Origin: Lysobacteraceae bacterium
Lineage (GTDB): Bacteria > Pseudomonadota > Gammaproteobacteria > Xanthomonadales > Xanthomonadaceae
Length of the DNA stretch: 32,050 nucleotides
Direction: 5' to 3'
Assembly: GCA_014879375.1 (NCBI GenBank)
Contig: JACSSF010000040.1
Location: 1 to 32,050 of the forward strand
The notes beneath the pieces were generated by a model. The model saw only the letters and a list, made by a program, of their open reading frames with translations, was not told the origin of the DNA and made no database searches. The translations under genes and the position numbers were made by a program. Below, one piece after another: positions 16,347 to 23,779 of this stretch; the stretch's first letter is position 1; each line of letters opens with the position of its first letter.

Positions 16347-17144
16347 ATGCGCTGGTTCGAAATCATCCTTGTCTCGCTGACCCTGGTCTCCGGCCTGTTG
16401 TGGGCATTGGACCGCTGGATGCTGCGCAAGCGCCGCGCCGAAGGCAGCCTGCTGGAGCGTGACGAGATCCCGTGGTACATCGATTACGCCAATGCGTTCT
16501 TCCCCATCCTGCTGGCGATCCTGATCCTGCGCAGCTTCATCGCCGAGCCGTTCCGCATCCCGACCGGCTCGATGATCCCGACGCTGAAGATCGGCGACTT
16601 CATCCTCGTCAACAAGTTCGCCTACGGTCTGCGCCTGCCGATCACCAACACCACGATCGTGCCGATCGGCCTGCCCGCACGCGGCGATGTCGCCGTGTTC
16701 AAGTATCCGGGCATGGGGCCGGACGACCCGGATCGCGGGGTGGACTTCGTCAAGCGCGTGGTCGGCATGCCGGGCGACAAGGTGAGCTACCACCGCGGCG
16801 TGCTGTCGATCAACGGCGTGCCGCTGAAGTACCAGGTGGTCGGGCAGGAGTCGATCGGCAACGGTAGCGACCGCTTCGACCTGCCGGGCGTGGTGGCTTG
16901 GGAGCAGCTGGGCGAGCACCGCCACCTGGTCCAGAACTACATCCAGTCGCTCGAGACCGGCAGCCAGGGCGATGGCGAGTTCGAGGTGCCGGCCGGGCAT
17001 TACCTGGTGATGGGCGACAATCGCGACAACAGTCTGGACGGCCGCTTCTGGGGCATGCTGCCGGAGGCCAACCTGCGCGGCAAGGCGTTCCTGATCTGGA
17101 TGAATTTCAACGACTTCTCGCGCATCGGCGACCGTATCCCGTAA
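16347..17144 (+). CDS. lepB: Signal peptidase I
   Basis: Type I leader peptidase, 265 aa, which removes Sec and Tat signal peptides at the periplasmic face. There are two N-terminal membrane segments (about 4-21 and 51-66), then Box B with the nucleophile Ser75 in IPTGSMIPTL, Box D with the general base Lys136 in VDFVKRVVGMPGD, and Box E GDNRDNSLDGRFWG (223-236). The ATG follows AAGGA at 6-nt spacing. It is shorter than E. coli LepB (324 aa), lacking part of the extended domain II, as is common outside enterics. Confidence 0.97.
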   Translation: MRWFEIILVSLTLVSGLLWALDRWMLRKRRAEGSLLERDEIPWYIDYANAFFPILLAILILRSFIAEPFRIPTGSMIPTLKIGDFILVNKFAYGLRLPITNTTIVPIGLPARGDVAVFKYPGMGPDDPDRGVDFVKRVVGMPGDKVSYHRGVLSINGVPLKYQVVGQESIGNGSDRFDLPGVVAWEQLGEHRHLVQNYIQSLETGSQGDGEFEVPAGHYLVMGDNRDNSLDGRFWGMLPEANLRGKAFLIWMNFNDFSRIGDRIP

Positions 17145-17148
17145 GCTT

Positions 17149-17170
17149 CGCCTAGGCGCAGGCGTGCGCC
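17149..17170 (+). repeat. Nested palindromes after lepB
   Basis: A 10-bp palindrome CGCCTAGGCG (17149-17158) overlaps a second inverted repeat GGCGCA-GGCG-TGCGCC (17155-17170), and GTAC-CC-GTAC follows at 17171-17180. The second repeat can fold as a 6-bp GC stem with a 4-nt loop. There is no T-tract. It may be a transcript-processing or weak termination structure between lepB and the DUF4845 gene. Confidence 0.35.
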
Positions 17171-17205
17171 GTACCCGTACGACATCCTCTGGGGGAGGAG
17201 TGATG

Positions 17206-17577
17206 ATGAAGCAGAATCAGAAAGGCATATCCTTCACCGGGTTCCTGGTCACCCTGGCCGTGGTCGGCTTCGCGCTGTTCATCGGCATGAAGCTCTTCCC
17301 GATGTACCAGGAGTACTGGGCGCTCAAGAAGGCCTTGAAGAGCGTGGCCGCGGATGACGCGGTGGGCTCGGATGCGATCAGCATTCGCAACTCGCTGGAG
17401 AAGTATTTCGACGTGGGCTACATCACCGGTGTGAGCGCGAAGGATGTCACCATCGAGCGCGCGCCCGAAGGCGTGCTCATCACCGCCGATTACGAAATCC
17501 GCAAGCCGTTGATCTACAACCTCGACATCGTCGGCAAGTTCAAGACGAGCGAGATCAAGCGGCCCGGTGCGCAATAA
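17206..17577 (+). CDS. DUF4845 membrane protein
   Basis: Small protein of 123 aa of the DUF4845 family, regularly found between lepB and rnc in beta- and gammaproteobacteria; its function is unknown. The N-terminus ([31 protein letters not shown]) is one membrane segment preceded by a QKG-like stretch that resembles a type IV prepilin leader, but the usual Glu at +5 is absent. The rest is a small soluble domain. A very strong Shine-Dalgarno (GGGGGAGGAG, 17191-17200) precedes two adjacent ATGs (17203, 17206); spacing favours 17206. Its stop codon lies inside the beginning of rnc. Confidence 0.88.
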   Translation: MKQNQKGISFTGFLVTLAVVGFALFIGMKLFPMYQEYWALKKALKSVAADDAVGSDAISIRNSLEKYFDVGYITGVSAKDVTIERAPEGVLITADYEIRKPLIYNLDIVGKFKTSEIKRPGAQ

Positions 17578-18229
17578 CGCCATCCGCCACACGTTCCGCG
17601 ATGCCGACCTGCTGGCGCAGGCCCTCACGCATCGCAGCGCAGGCCAGCCGCACAACGAGCGGCTGGAGTTTCTCGGTGATGCCATCGTCAACCTGCTCGC
17701 GGCCGAGGCGCTCTACGCGGCCTGGCCCAAGGCCGACGAAGGCACGCTGACCCGCGCCCGCACCGAGCTGGTGCGCGAGTCCGCACTGGCCGGCATCGCG
17801 CGCACGCTCGAGCTTGGGCAGCAACTGCAAATGGGGCCGGGCGAGATGAAATCCGGTGGCCATCGTCGTGACTCGATTCTCGCCGACGCGGTCGAGGCCG
17901 TCGTCGGCGCGATCTACCTCGATGCGGGCCTCGCTGCCTGTCGGCAGGTCGCGATGCCGTGGTTCGAGCCGCTGATCGCGGGCCTGCCGCCGCCGAACAA
18001 GATCGGCAAGGACGCCAAGACCGCGCTGCAGGAATGGCTGCAGGCTCGGGGACGTGCGTTGCCAGTCTATGAGTTGCTGGCCGAATCCGGCGAGGAGCAC
18101 GCCCGCCATTTCGAGGTCGCCTGCCGGATCGAGTCGCCGGCGCTGCAAACCGGCGGGGAGGGGGCTTCGCGCCGCGCCGCCGAACAGCAAGCCGCGGCGG
18201 CGATGTTGGCCCTGCTGGAGCAAGCCTGA
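17567..18229 (+). CDS. rnc: Ribonuclease III
   Basis: Double-strand-specific RNase, 220 aa, processing rRNA and structured mRNAs. The RIIID signature is [12 protein letters not shown], with metal ligands Glu34, Asp38, Asp107 and Glu110 ([15 protein letters not shown]). The C-terminal dsRNA-binding domain includes [11 protein letters not shown] and [16 protein letters not shown]. Start is GTG at 17567, overlapping the DUF4845 stop by 11 nt. The N-terminus is about 7 residues shorter than in E. coli. It is in the conserved cluster with era. Confidence 0.96.
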   Translation: MRNNAIRHTFRDADLLAQALTHRSAGQPHNERLEFLGDAIVNLLAAEALYAAWPKADEGTLTRARTELVRESALAGIARTLELGQQLQMGPGEMKSGGHRRDSILADAVEAVVGAIYLDAGLAACRQVAMPWFEPLIAGLPPPNKIGKDAKTALQEWLQARGRALPVYELLAESGEEHARHFEVACRIESPALQTGGEGASRRAAEQQAAAAMLALLEQA

Positions 18230-18266
18230 TCACATCCGCCGGCTTGGCCTCGCCTACAATGCCGGG

Positions 18267-19163
18267 ATGAGCGAGCAACCCTATCGAGCCGGCCTCGTCG
18301 CCGTCATTGGCCGCCCCAACGTCGGCAAATCCACGCTGATCAACGGACTGGTCGGCACCAAGGTCAGCATCACCTCCGATCGCCCGCAGACTACGCGGCA
18401 TCGCATGCTCGGCATCGCCAGCTTCGACAACGGCCAGCTGGTGCTGGTGGACACGCCCGGCATCCACGGCGCGCAGAACAAGGCGATGAGCCGCGTGCTC
18501 AACCGCGCTGCGCGTGGTGCGCTGGAAGGCGTGGACGCCGCGATGCTGGTGGTCGAGGCCGGTCGCTGGGACGACGAGGACCAGATGGCCTTCGATGCGC
18601 TCAAGCAGGCCAAGGTGCCGGTGGTGCTGGTGGTGAACAAGATCGATCGCCTGCGCGAGAAGGGCGACCTGCTGCCTTATCTTGCCCAGGTGACCGAGGG
18701 GCGGGATTTCGCCGCCGTGCATCCGGTGTCTGCGGTGAAGCGACAAGGGCTGGAGCCTTTGGTCGAGACGCTGCTGTCGCTGATGCCCGAGCAACCCGCG
18801 CTGTACGACGTGGACGACGTTACCGACCGCAGCATGCGCTTCCTCGCCGCGGAGTTCGTGCGTGAGCAGCTGATGCGCCAGCTCGGCGCCGAGCTGCCGT
18901 ATGCAACGGCGGTGGAGATCGAAAAGTTCGAGGAAGACGGGCAGATGTTCCGCATCGGCGCGGTGATCTGGGTCGAACGCGACAGCCAGAAGGCCATCGT
19001 GATCGGCAAGGGCGGCGCGCGGCTCCGCAGCATCGGCACCAAGGCGCGCGAGCAGATGGAGAAGCTGTTCGGCCGCAAGGTGTTTCTGGAAACCTGGGTG
19101 CGCGTGCGCCAGGGCTGGTCCAACGACGAAGCCGCCCTGCGCGCGCTCGGCTACGGCGACTGA
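18267..19163 (+). CDS. era: GTPase Era
   Basis: Essential GTPase for 16S rRNA maturation and 30S assembly, 298 aa. G1 GRPNVGKST, the G2 region [11 protein letters not shown]3 DTPG, G4 NKID, and a C-terminal KH domain with [20 protein letters not shown] are all present. The start at 18267 gives the standard length; the track ORF extends back into rnc. A -10-like TACAAT (18255-18260) lies just upstream without a clear -35, so cotranscription with rnc is the simpler reading. Confidence 0.97.
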   Translation: MSEQPYRAGLVAVIGRPNVGKSTLINGLVGTKVSITSDRPQTTRHRMLGIASFDNGQLVLVDTPGIHGAQNKAMSRVLNRAARGALEGVDAAMLVVEAGRWDDEDQMAFDALKQAKVPVVLVVNKIDRLREKGDLLPYLAQVTEGRDFAAVHPVSAVKRQGLEPLVETLLSLMPEQPALYDVDDVTDRSMRFLAAEFVREQLMRQLGAELPYATAVEIEKFEEDGQMFRIGAVIWVERDSQKAIVIGKGGARLRSIGTKAREQMEKLFGRKVFLETWVRVRQGWSNDEAALRALGYGD

Positions 19164-19189
19164 GCCTTTCGGGCTAGGCCGGCGGCACG

Positions 19190-19930
19190 ATGCAGATCGC
19201 CAGCGACTCCGCCTACGTCCTGCACGCGCGTGCGTGGCGCGAGACAAGCCTGCTGGTCGAGGTTCTGTGCGCCGACCACGGGCGGGTGGGACTGGTGGCG
19301 CGCGGCGTGTCCACGCCGAAACGGCATCCTTTGCGGGCGGCCCTGCAACCACTGCAATGCATTCGCCTTGAAGCCGTCCAGCGCGGCGAACTGGCGACCT
19401 TGCGCCATGCCGAAGCCATCGATGTCGCGCCGCGCTTGTCCGGCGAGGCGGCCTTGGCCGGCTTCTACTTGAACGAGCTGACCCTGCGTCTTGCCCCGCG
19501 TCTGGACCCGTTGCCCACGCTGCATGCCGCCTACGCGCGCACTCGCGGGCTGCTGGGTGAACCGGCACGTTCGCTTGCCTGGGCACTGCGTTGCTTTGAG
19601 CGCGATCTTCTGGACGCGATCGGTTTCGGTTTCGACTGGCATGTGGATGGAGATGGCGCGGCGATCGATCCGGCCGCGCGCTATCGCCTCGATCCCGAGC
19701 ACGGCCCGCGTCGGCTCCTGCATGACCGGGGCAGCCAGGATCGCAGTGATGCCACGACCGGCGCCGCCCTGCTGGCCCTGGCCGGCGACCATCCACCGGA
19801 CGACGAGGACCTGCTCAGCCTGCGCCGGCCGATGCGTGCCCTGTTGTCGCATCACCTGGGTAGTCGCGGCTTGAAGTCGTGGGAGATGGTCGCGCAGCTG
19901 CGACGCCTGCAATCCGAGCCGGGGGCTTGA
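19190..19930 (+). CDS. recO: DNA repair protein RecO
   Basis: RecO, 246 aa, which with RecR loads RecA onto SSB-coated gaps. The N-terminal OB fold contains [20 protein letters not shown] and [14 protein letters not shown]. The helical C-terminal domain follows, without the zinc-finger cysteines of Gram-positive RecO, as is usual in gammaproteobacteria. It completes the rnc-era-recO cluster; pdxJ, which often follows, is absent. It converges on the receiver-Hpt gene with 16 bp between stop codons. Confidence 0.94.
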   Translation: MQIASDSAYVLHARAWRETSLLVEVLCADHGRVGLVARGVSTPKRHPLRAALQPLQCIRLEAVQRGELATLRHAEAIDVAPRLSGEAALAGFYLNELTLRLAPRLDPLPTLHAAYARTRGLLGEPARSLAWALRCFERDLLDAIGFGFDWHVDGDGAAIDPAARYRLDPEHGPRRLLHDRGSQDRSDATTGAALLALAGDHPPDDEDLLSLRRPMRALLSHHLGSRGLKSWEMVAQLRRLQSEPGA

Positions 19931-19940
19931 ACAAACGGTC

Positions 19941-19955
19941 AGCGCATCATGCGCT
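19941..19955. terminator. Perfect palindrome between recO and the receiver-Hpt gene
   Basis: AGCGCAT-C-ATGCGCT is a perfect 7-1-7 inverted repeat that contains the stop codon of the minus-strand gene. As RNA it gives a 6-bp stem with a 3-nt loop. On the minus strand a T-rich stretch (GACCGTTTGTT) follows, so it may be a weak terminator for the receiver-Hpt gene. On the plus strand no T-tract follows. Confidence 0.35.
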
Positions 19956-20651
19956 CGCCGGCGCGGCAGCGATCACGTCCGCCACCGCCTCATCGAACTG
20001 CCTGCGCGTCTCACCATCCAGCGGGGCGGCGTGCAAGGCGTCGGCGGCGCGTTGCATGCGCGCCGCGCCGACAAAAGCGCAACTTGCCTTCAGTCGATGC
20101 AGCTCGTCCCGCGCCGCATCGCCATCGCCACGTGTGATGGCGGCAAGAATCGTGCGATGTTGCTTCGGCAGTTCCGCCAGGAAAAGCGATCGCAACGATG
20201 CCACCGCCTCCGCGTTGCCGCTGAGCGCACGCAACGCACTGTCGTCGTCCCACGCCGGCGGCGGTTCGGCATCGCCCAAGCACGCACGAATCACCGACTG
20301 CCACGCCTCCGGCGCCAGCGGCTTGCTGGCCACGGCGTCGAAACCGGCCACGCGCAAGGCCGCAAGGTCCTCCGGCTGCCGTGACGCGGTATGGGCCAGC
20401 GCGGGCGGGTGGGGCGAGGGCTGCGCCCGGTGCAGGCGAGACAACAATTCCGTGCCGCTGCCGTCGGGCAGGTGCGCATCGATCAACCAGGCGTCGTACC
20501 GATGGCGGTCGGCCAGTTGCATCGCCTGGCTGAGGCTGCCGGCGCAATCGACCTCGGCAGGCAGCGCGCGCGCGGCCTCGGCCAGGTAGATCTGGCTGAT
20601 CGGGTCGTCCTCGACCAGCAGAAGGCGTGGATTCATTCCGCCGTCGCGCAT
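19947..20651 (-). CDS. Stand-alone receiver-Hpt protein
   Basis: 234-aa phosphorelay protein. The receiver domain (about 8-125) has the acidic pocket E14-D15-D16, phospho-acceptor Asp58 in AWLIDAHLPDGSG, Thr88 and Lys110 (SKP). An Hpt-type helical domain (about 140-230) has His185 in ELHRLKASCAFVG, the normal phosphotransfer motif. There is no kinase, PAS or DNA-binding domain and no sensor gene nearby. It resembles the detached C-terminal end of a hybrid histidine kinase. The start at 20651 follows AGAGGA at 8-nt spacing; ATG 20636 is the alternative. It is the only minus-strand gene between 11.2 and 30 kb and lies 19 bp from the divergent YdbH-like gene. Confidence 0.85.
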   Translation of the reverse strand: MRDGGMNPRLLLVEDDPISQIYLAEAARALPAEVDCAGSLSQAMQLADRHRYDAWLIDAHLPDGSGTELLSRLHRAQPSPHPPALAHTASRQPEDLAALRVAGFDAVASKPLAPEAWQSVIRACLGDAEPPPAWDDDSALRALSGNAEAVASLRSLFLAELPKQHRTILAAITRGDGDAARDELHRLKASCAFVGAARMQRAADALHAAPLDGETRRQFDEAVADVIAAAPASA

Positions 20652-20670
20652 CGTCTTTATCCTCTGACGC

Positions 20671-22710
20671 ATGTTGCTCCGCATCCTACGCCCGTGTTGC
20701 TGGATCGTGCTTGGCCTTGCGGCCTGCGGGCCGGCATGGGCGCGGACGGCCGAAGCACGCATCGCCCGCGTCACCACCCCCGTCGCCACGCTGGAAGGCG
20801 TGCAAGTGCAACTCGCATGGCCGGCGGATGCCGCGCAGGGACAATTGACGATGCACATGCGGCAGGTGCGTGCGGCAGACCTTGGTTACCGCTTCCGCGA
20901 CCTGCAATGGCGCTGTCCGCTGCGGCGCCTGCCGCGTTCGGGCTGGGCCTGCGATGGCGTGATCGATGCGCCGGGCGCATCGCCGTTGCGCTTGTCGGTT
21001 CGCCTCGACGATGCAAGCACCGAGGCCTCGCTCGCGCGCGGGGCGTCGCGACTGGCCCTGCAACGCAGCACCGATACGCCGGACCTCACCCGCATCGACC
21101 TTACCCGTGTGCCGGTGCAGTGGGCGGCGGCCCTGGCCGCGCAAGCCCGGCCCGGCGGCCGTTTCAGCCAAGGTCGGCTGGATGGCCGGCTGGCGATCAC
21201 CACGCCACGCGATGGTGCGGTGCACGTACAGGGGCCGCTGGCACTGGCAGGCGGCGCGCTGCAATCGGATGACGGCAGCATCGTCGGCGAAAACCTCGAC
21301 GCCCACCTCGACATCGATTACCGCACGCACGAAGGCAGCAGCCAACTCGCGCTGGATGGCACCTTGGGCGGCGAAGCGTTGTTCGGCGAAACCTACCTGG
21401 GTCTGGCCGGACAGCCGGTCCGGTTGGCGCTGCGCGGGGAGACATCGCCGGGGCAGGGCTGGCGTTTTCCGCTGATCGAATGGCGCGATGGCGCGACCTT
21501 GCACGCACATGGCAGTGCCCGCGTTGGCGCGGATAACGCGCTTGCCGCGCTCGACCTGACCCTGGATGGCGGCGACGCCGCGGGCCTGCGTGACCGCTAC
21601 CTCAGCGCCTTGCTGGGCAAGTTCGGGATGAGCGATGTCGAGATCAGCGGGCAGTGGAATGGCCGCATCCGTTTGGCGGACGGTCGCCTGCAGCAGGCTT
21701 CGGCGACCCTGCACGATGTGGACCTGCATGACCCGCGCGAGCGTTTCATCCTGCGCGGGCTGGATGGCACCGTCGCGTTTTCGGCCGGGGCGTCGATGGC
21801 ATCGGAATTGCGCTGGCGACAGGCGCGCATGTACGGCCTCGACTTCGGCGAAACCCGCTTGCCCTTCGACAGCCGCGATGGCGCGCTGATGTTGCAGGAG
21901 AACGCGGTCGTGCCGCTGTTCGGCGGACGCACGCTGATCCACGACCTGCGTATCGTGCCGCCGAATGATGCCGCCGGCCTGCAGATGGATTTCGGCCTGA
22001 CGCTTGAGGCGGTGGACGTGGGCGCGATGGCCAAGGCCTTCGGCCTGCCGGCGTTCCGCGGCGAATTGAACGGCGAGATCCCGCACGCGCGCTACGCCGA
22101 CGACCAGCTCACCTTCGATGGTGGCCTCAGCCTTGGTGTGTTCGATGGCGCGGTGCAGATCACCCGGCTGGCGATGGAGCGGCCGTTCGGGACCGCGCCG
22201 ACGCTTTCAGCCGACATCGACATCAGCGACGTCGACCTGCTGCGCCTGACCGAGGTGTTCGACTTCGGCAGCATCACCGGGCGGTTGGACGGCTACATCC
22301 ACGGATTGCGGCTGGTGGACTGGACGCCGGTGCGCTTCGACGCGGCCTTCGCTACCGATCGCAAGCCCGGCGTGCGCCAGCGCATCAGCCAGCGCGCGGT
22401 GCAGAACATCTCCAGCGTGGGTGATGCCAGCTTCGTGTCCAGCCTGCAGGGGCAGCTGATCGGCCTGTTCGACGACTTCGGCTACAGCCGCCTCGGCATC
22501 CGTTGCCAGCTGAACAACGAGGTATGCCTGATGGGCGGCCTGGGTGACCTCGACACCCCGCGTTCAGATTCGTCCGGCTTTACTATCGTGGAAGGTGCCG
22601 GCCTGCCGCGCCTGACCGTCGTCGGCTACAACCGCCGGGTCGACTGGCCTACGCTGGTGGAGCGGATGAAGGCGGTCGGCAAGGGCGACGTGAAGCCGGT
22701 CATCGATTGA
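20671..22710 (+). CDS. YdbH/AsmA-like envelope protein
   Basis: 679-aa exported protein, mostly beta-strand in character, with an AsmA/YdbH-like C-terminal region (about 430-660, including TLSADIDISDVDLLRLTEVFDFGSITGRLDG in pieces). E. coli YdbH bridges the inner and outer membranes and contributes to phospholipid transport with YnbE and YdbL. Family assignment rests on this region plus the downstream DUF1318 gene. The N-terminus is a signal sequence with both a lipobox-like LAAC (16-19) and an AWA cleavage site (22-24). An in-frame stop lies just upstream (20665), so no earlier start exists. No Shine-Dalgarno is visible. It is shorter than E. coli YdbH (about 880 aa). Confidence 0.7.
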   Translation: MLLRILRPCCWIVLGLAACGPAWARTAEARIARVTTPVATLEGVQVQLAWPADAAQGQLTMHMRQVRAADLGYRFRDLQWRCPLRRLPRSGWACDGVIDAPGASPLRLSVRLDDASTEASLARGASRLALQRSTDTPDLTRIDLTRVPVQWAAALAAQARPGGRFSQGRLDGRLAITTPRDGAVHVQGPLALAGGALQSDDGSIVGENLDAHLDIDYRTHEGSSQLALDGTLGGEALFGETYLGLAGQPVRLALRGETSPGQGWRFPLIEWRDGATLHAHGSARVGADNALAALDLTLDGGDAAGLRDRYLSALLGKFGMSDVEISGQWNGRIRLADGRLQQASATLHDVDLHDPRERFILRGLDGTVAFSAGASMASELRWRQARMYGLDFGETRLPFDSRDGALMLQENAVVPLFGGRTLIHDLRIVPPNDAAGLQMDFGLTLEAVDVGAMAKAFGLPAFRGELNGEIPHARYADDQLTFDGGLSLGVFDGAVQITRLAMERPFGTAPTLSADIDISDVDLLRLTEVFDFGSITGRLDGYIHGLRLVDWTPVRFDAAFATDRKPGVRQRISQRAVQNISSVGDASFVSSLQGQLIGLFDDFGYSRLGIRCQLNNEVCLMGGLGDLDTPRSDSSGFTIVEGAGLPRLTVVGYNRRVDWPTLVERMKAVGKGDVKPVID

Positions 22711-22729
22711 CCAAGGGAGAACACTGCAC

Positions 22730-23326
22730 ATGGCGATGAAACACTGGATGCCGCTGCCTGCCGCGCTCGCGCTGGCTGCCTGCGTCACCATCAATGTCTA
22801 CTTCCCGGCCGCCGAGGCCAAGGAAGCGGCCAAGGAATTCGTCGACAAGGTGATCGGCGAGGACGGCCAGCCGGTGCCGCAAACGGAGAAATCCGGTGGC
22901 GGAATGGCGATGTTGCATCGTCGCGTGGACCTGTGGTCGGTGCTCGGCGTCGGTAGCGCCTACGCGCAGGCCACGCCCGACATCACCATCAACACCCCCG
23001 CCATCCGCGCGATCCAGTCCTCGATGGAGCAGCGTTTCAACAGCACGTTGCGCGCGGGTTTCGATGCCGGCGCACTCGGCTTCAGCAGCGATGGCCTGGT
23101 CACCGTGCGTGACGCCTCGAAGCTGCCGTTGAAGGATCGCGTGGCAATCAACAGTGCCGTCGCCGACGACAACCGCGACCGCAAGGCGCTCTACCGCGAA
23201 GTGGCGGTGGCCAATGGCCATCCCGAGTGGGAAGGGCAGATCCGCGACGTCTTCGCGCGCCAGTGGGTCGACAGCGCTCGCAGCGGCTGGTGGTATCAGT
23301 CGGGCGGCAGCTGGAAACAGAAATAA
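22730..23326 (+). CDS. DUF1318 (YdbL-like) lipoprotein
   Basis: 198-aa predicted lipoprotein, with lipobox LAAC and lipidated Cys18. The segment after the Cys (VTINVYFPAAEAKEAAKEF) is followed by a variable linker and then the DUF1318 domain (about 95-198), with LPLKDRVAIN, DNRDRKALYREVAVANGHPEW and a tryptophan-rich C-terminus. E. coli has separate YnbE (small lipoprotein) and YdbL (DUF1318) proteins; here a lipid anchor, a short TIN-type strand and DUF1318 are in one chain. The start follows AGGGAGA, 19 bp after the YdbH-like stop, so they form an operon. A role in assembling or regulating the YdbH-like bridge is inferred from the E. coli system. Confidence 0.82.
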   Translation: MAMKHWMPLPAALALAACVTINVYFPAAEAKEAAKEFVDKVIGEDGQPVPQTEKSGGGMAMLHRRVDLWSVLGVGSAYAQATPDITINTPAIRAIQSSMEQRFNSTLRAGFDAGALGFSSDGLVTVRDASKLPLKDRVAINSAVADDNRDRKALYREVAVANGHPEWEGQIRDVFARQWVDSARSGWWYQSGGSWKQK

Positions 23327-23345
23327 CCCATTTGAGGAGTCCCCC

Positions 23346-23714
23346 ATGACCCTGACCAAGACCGCGGGCGCCTTCGCGCTTGGCACCATCATGTTTGCGA
23401 CCAGTGCAGCGCAGGCTGCAGTTGGTGCTGGCCAACAGGCCAGCCAGTGTTTTGTCATCTACAAGATGGCGGCGGCCGCGCCCGCCAATGCCGCGCACAA
23501 GGACGAGATCGCCAAGCTGGGCGGCCTGATGTCGCGCACCATGCAGGATGCGAAGGTGAGCAAGGCCCAGTTCGATGACTGGACCGGCGACTTGCTGACC
23601 CGCATCGGCTCCAAGGACAAGCCGAACAAGTCCGTGCTGGACAAGGAAATCCAGGCCTGCAACGCCTTCGCCAAGCAGCGGTACGCGCACTACACCGCGA
23701 CGGCAGGGAAATAG
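23346..23714 (+). CDS. Small secreted protein of unknown function
   Basis: 122-aa protein with a clear signal peptide (1-24, cleavage AQA-AV). The mature part is about 98 residues, helical and hydrophilic, with two cysteines (C35, C105) that could form one disulphide. I do not recognise a family. A perfect GAGGAG ribosome-binding site lies 6 nt before the ATG, only 19 bp after the DUF1318 gene, and a strong terminator follows, so it is the last gene of the YdbH-like operon. It takes the third position that E. coli fills with another protein. Its job is unknown; periplasmic location is the only supported inference. Confidence 0.82.
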   Translation: MTLTKTAGAFALGTIMFATSAAQAAVGAGQQASQCFVIYKMAAAAPANAAHKDEIAKLGGLMSRTMQDAKVSKAQFDDWTGDLLTRIGSKDKPNKSVLDKEIQACNAFAKQRYAHYTATAGK

Positions 23715-23735
23715 GCCGCACTGCGGCAGCTGGGC

Positions 23736-23768
23736 AAGGGGCGTGCGAAAATGCACGCCCTTTCGTTT
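23736..23768 (+). terminator. Intrinsic terminator after the YdbH-like operon
   Basis: GGGCGTGC-GAAAAT-GCACGCCC, an 8-bp perfect stem with a 6-nt loop, extended outward by A-T and G-U pairs, followed by TTTCGTTT. It closes the operon ending at 23714 and lies about 20 nt before the rlmD start, so rlmD must start from a promoter at or inside this structure or depend on read-through. Confidence 0.75.
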
Positions 23769-23779
23769 CCGGGCTTTCC

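Noticed and set aside
22711-22729. Possible separate ynbE gene between the YdbH-like and DUF1318 genes
   Set aside because: The gap is only 19 bp and contains just a ribosome-binding site.
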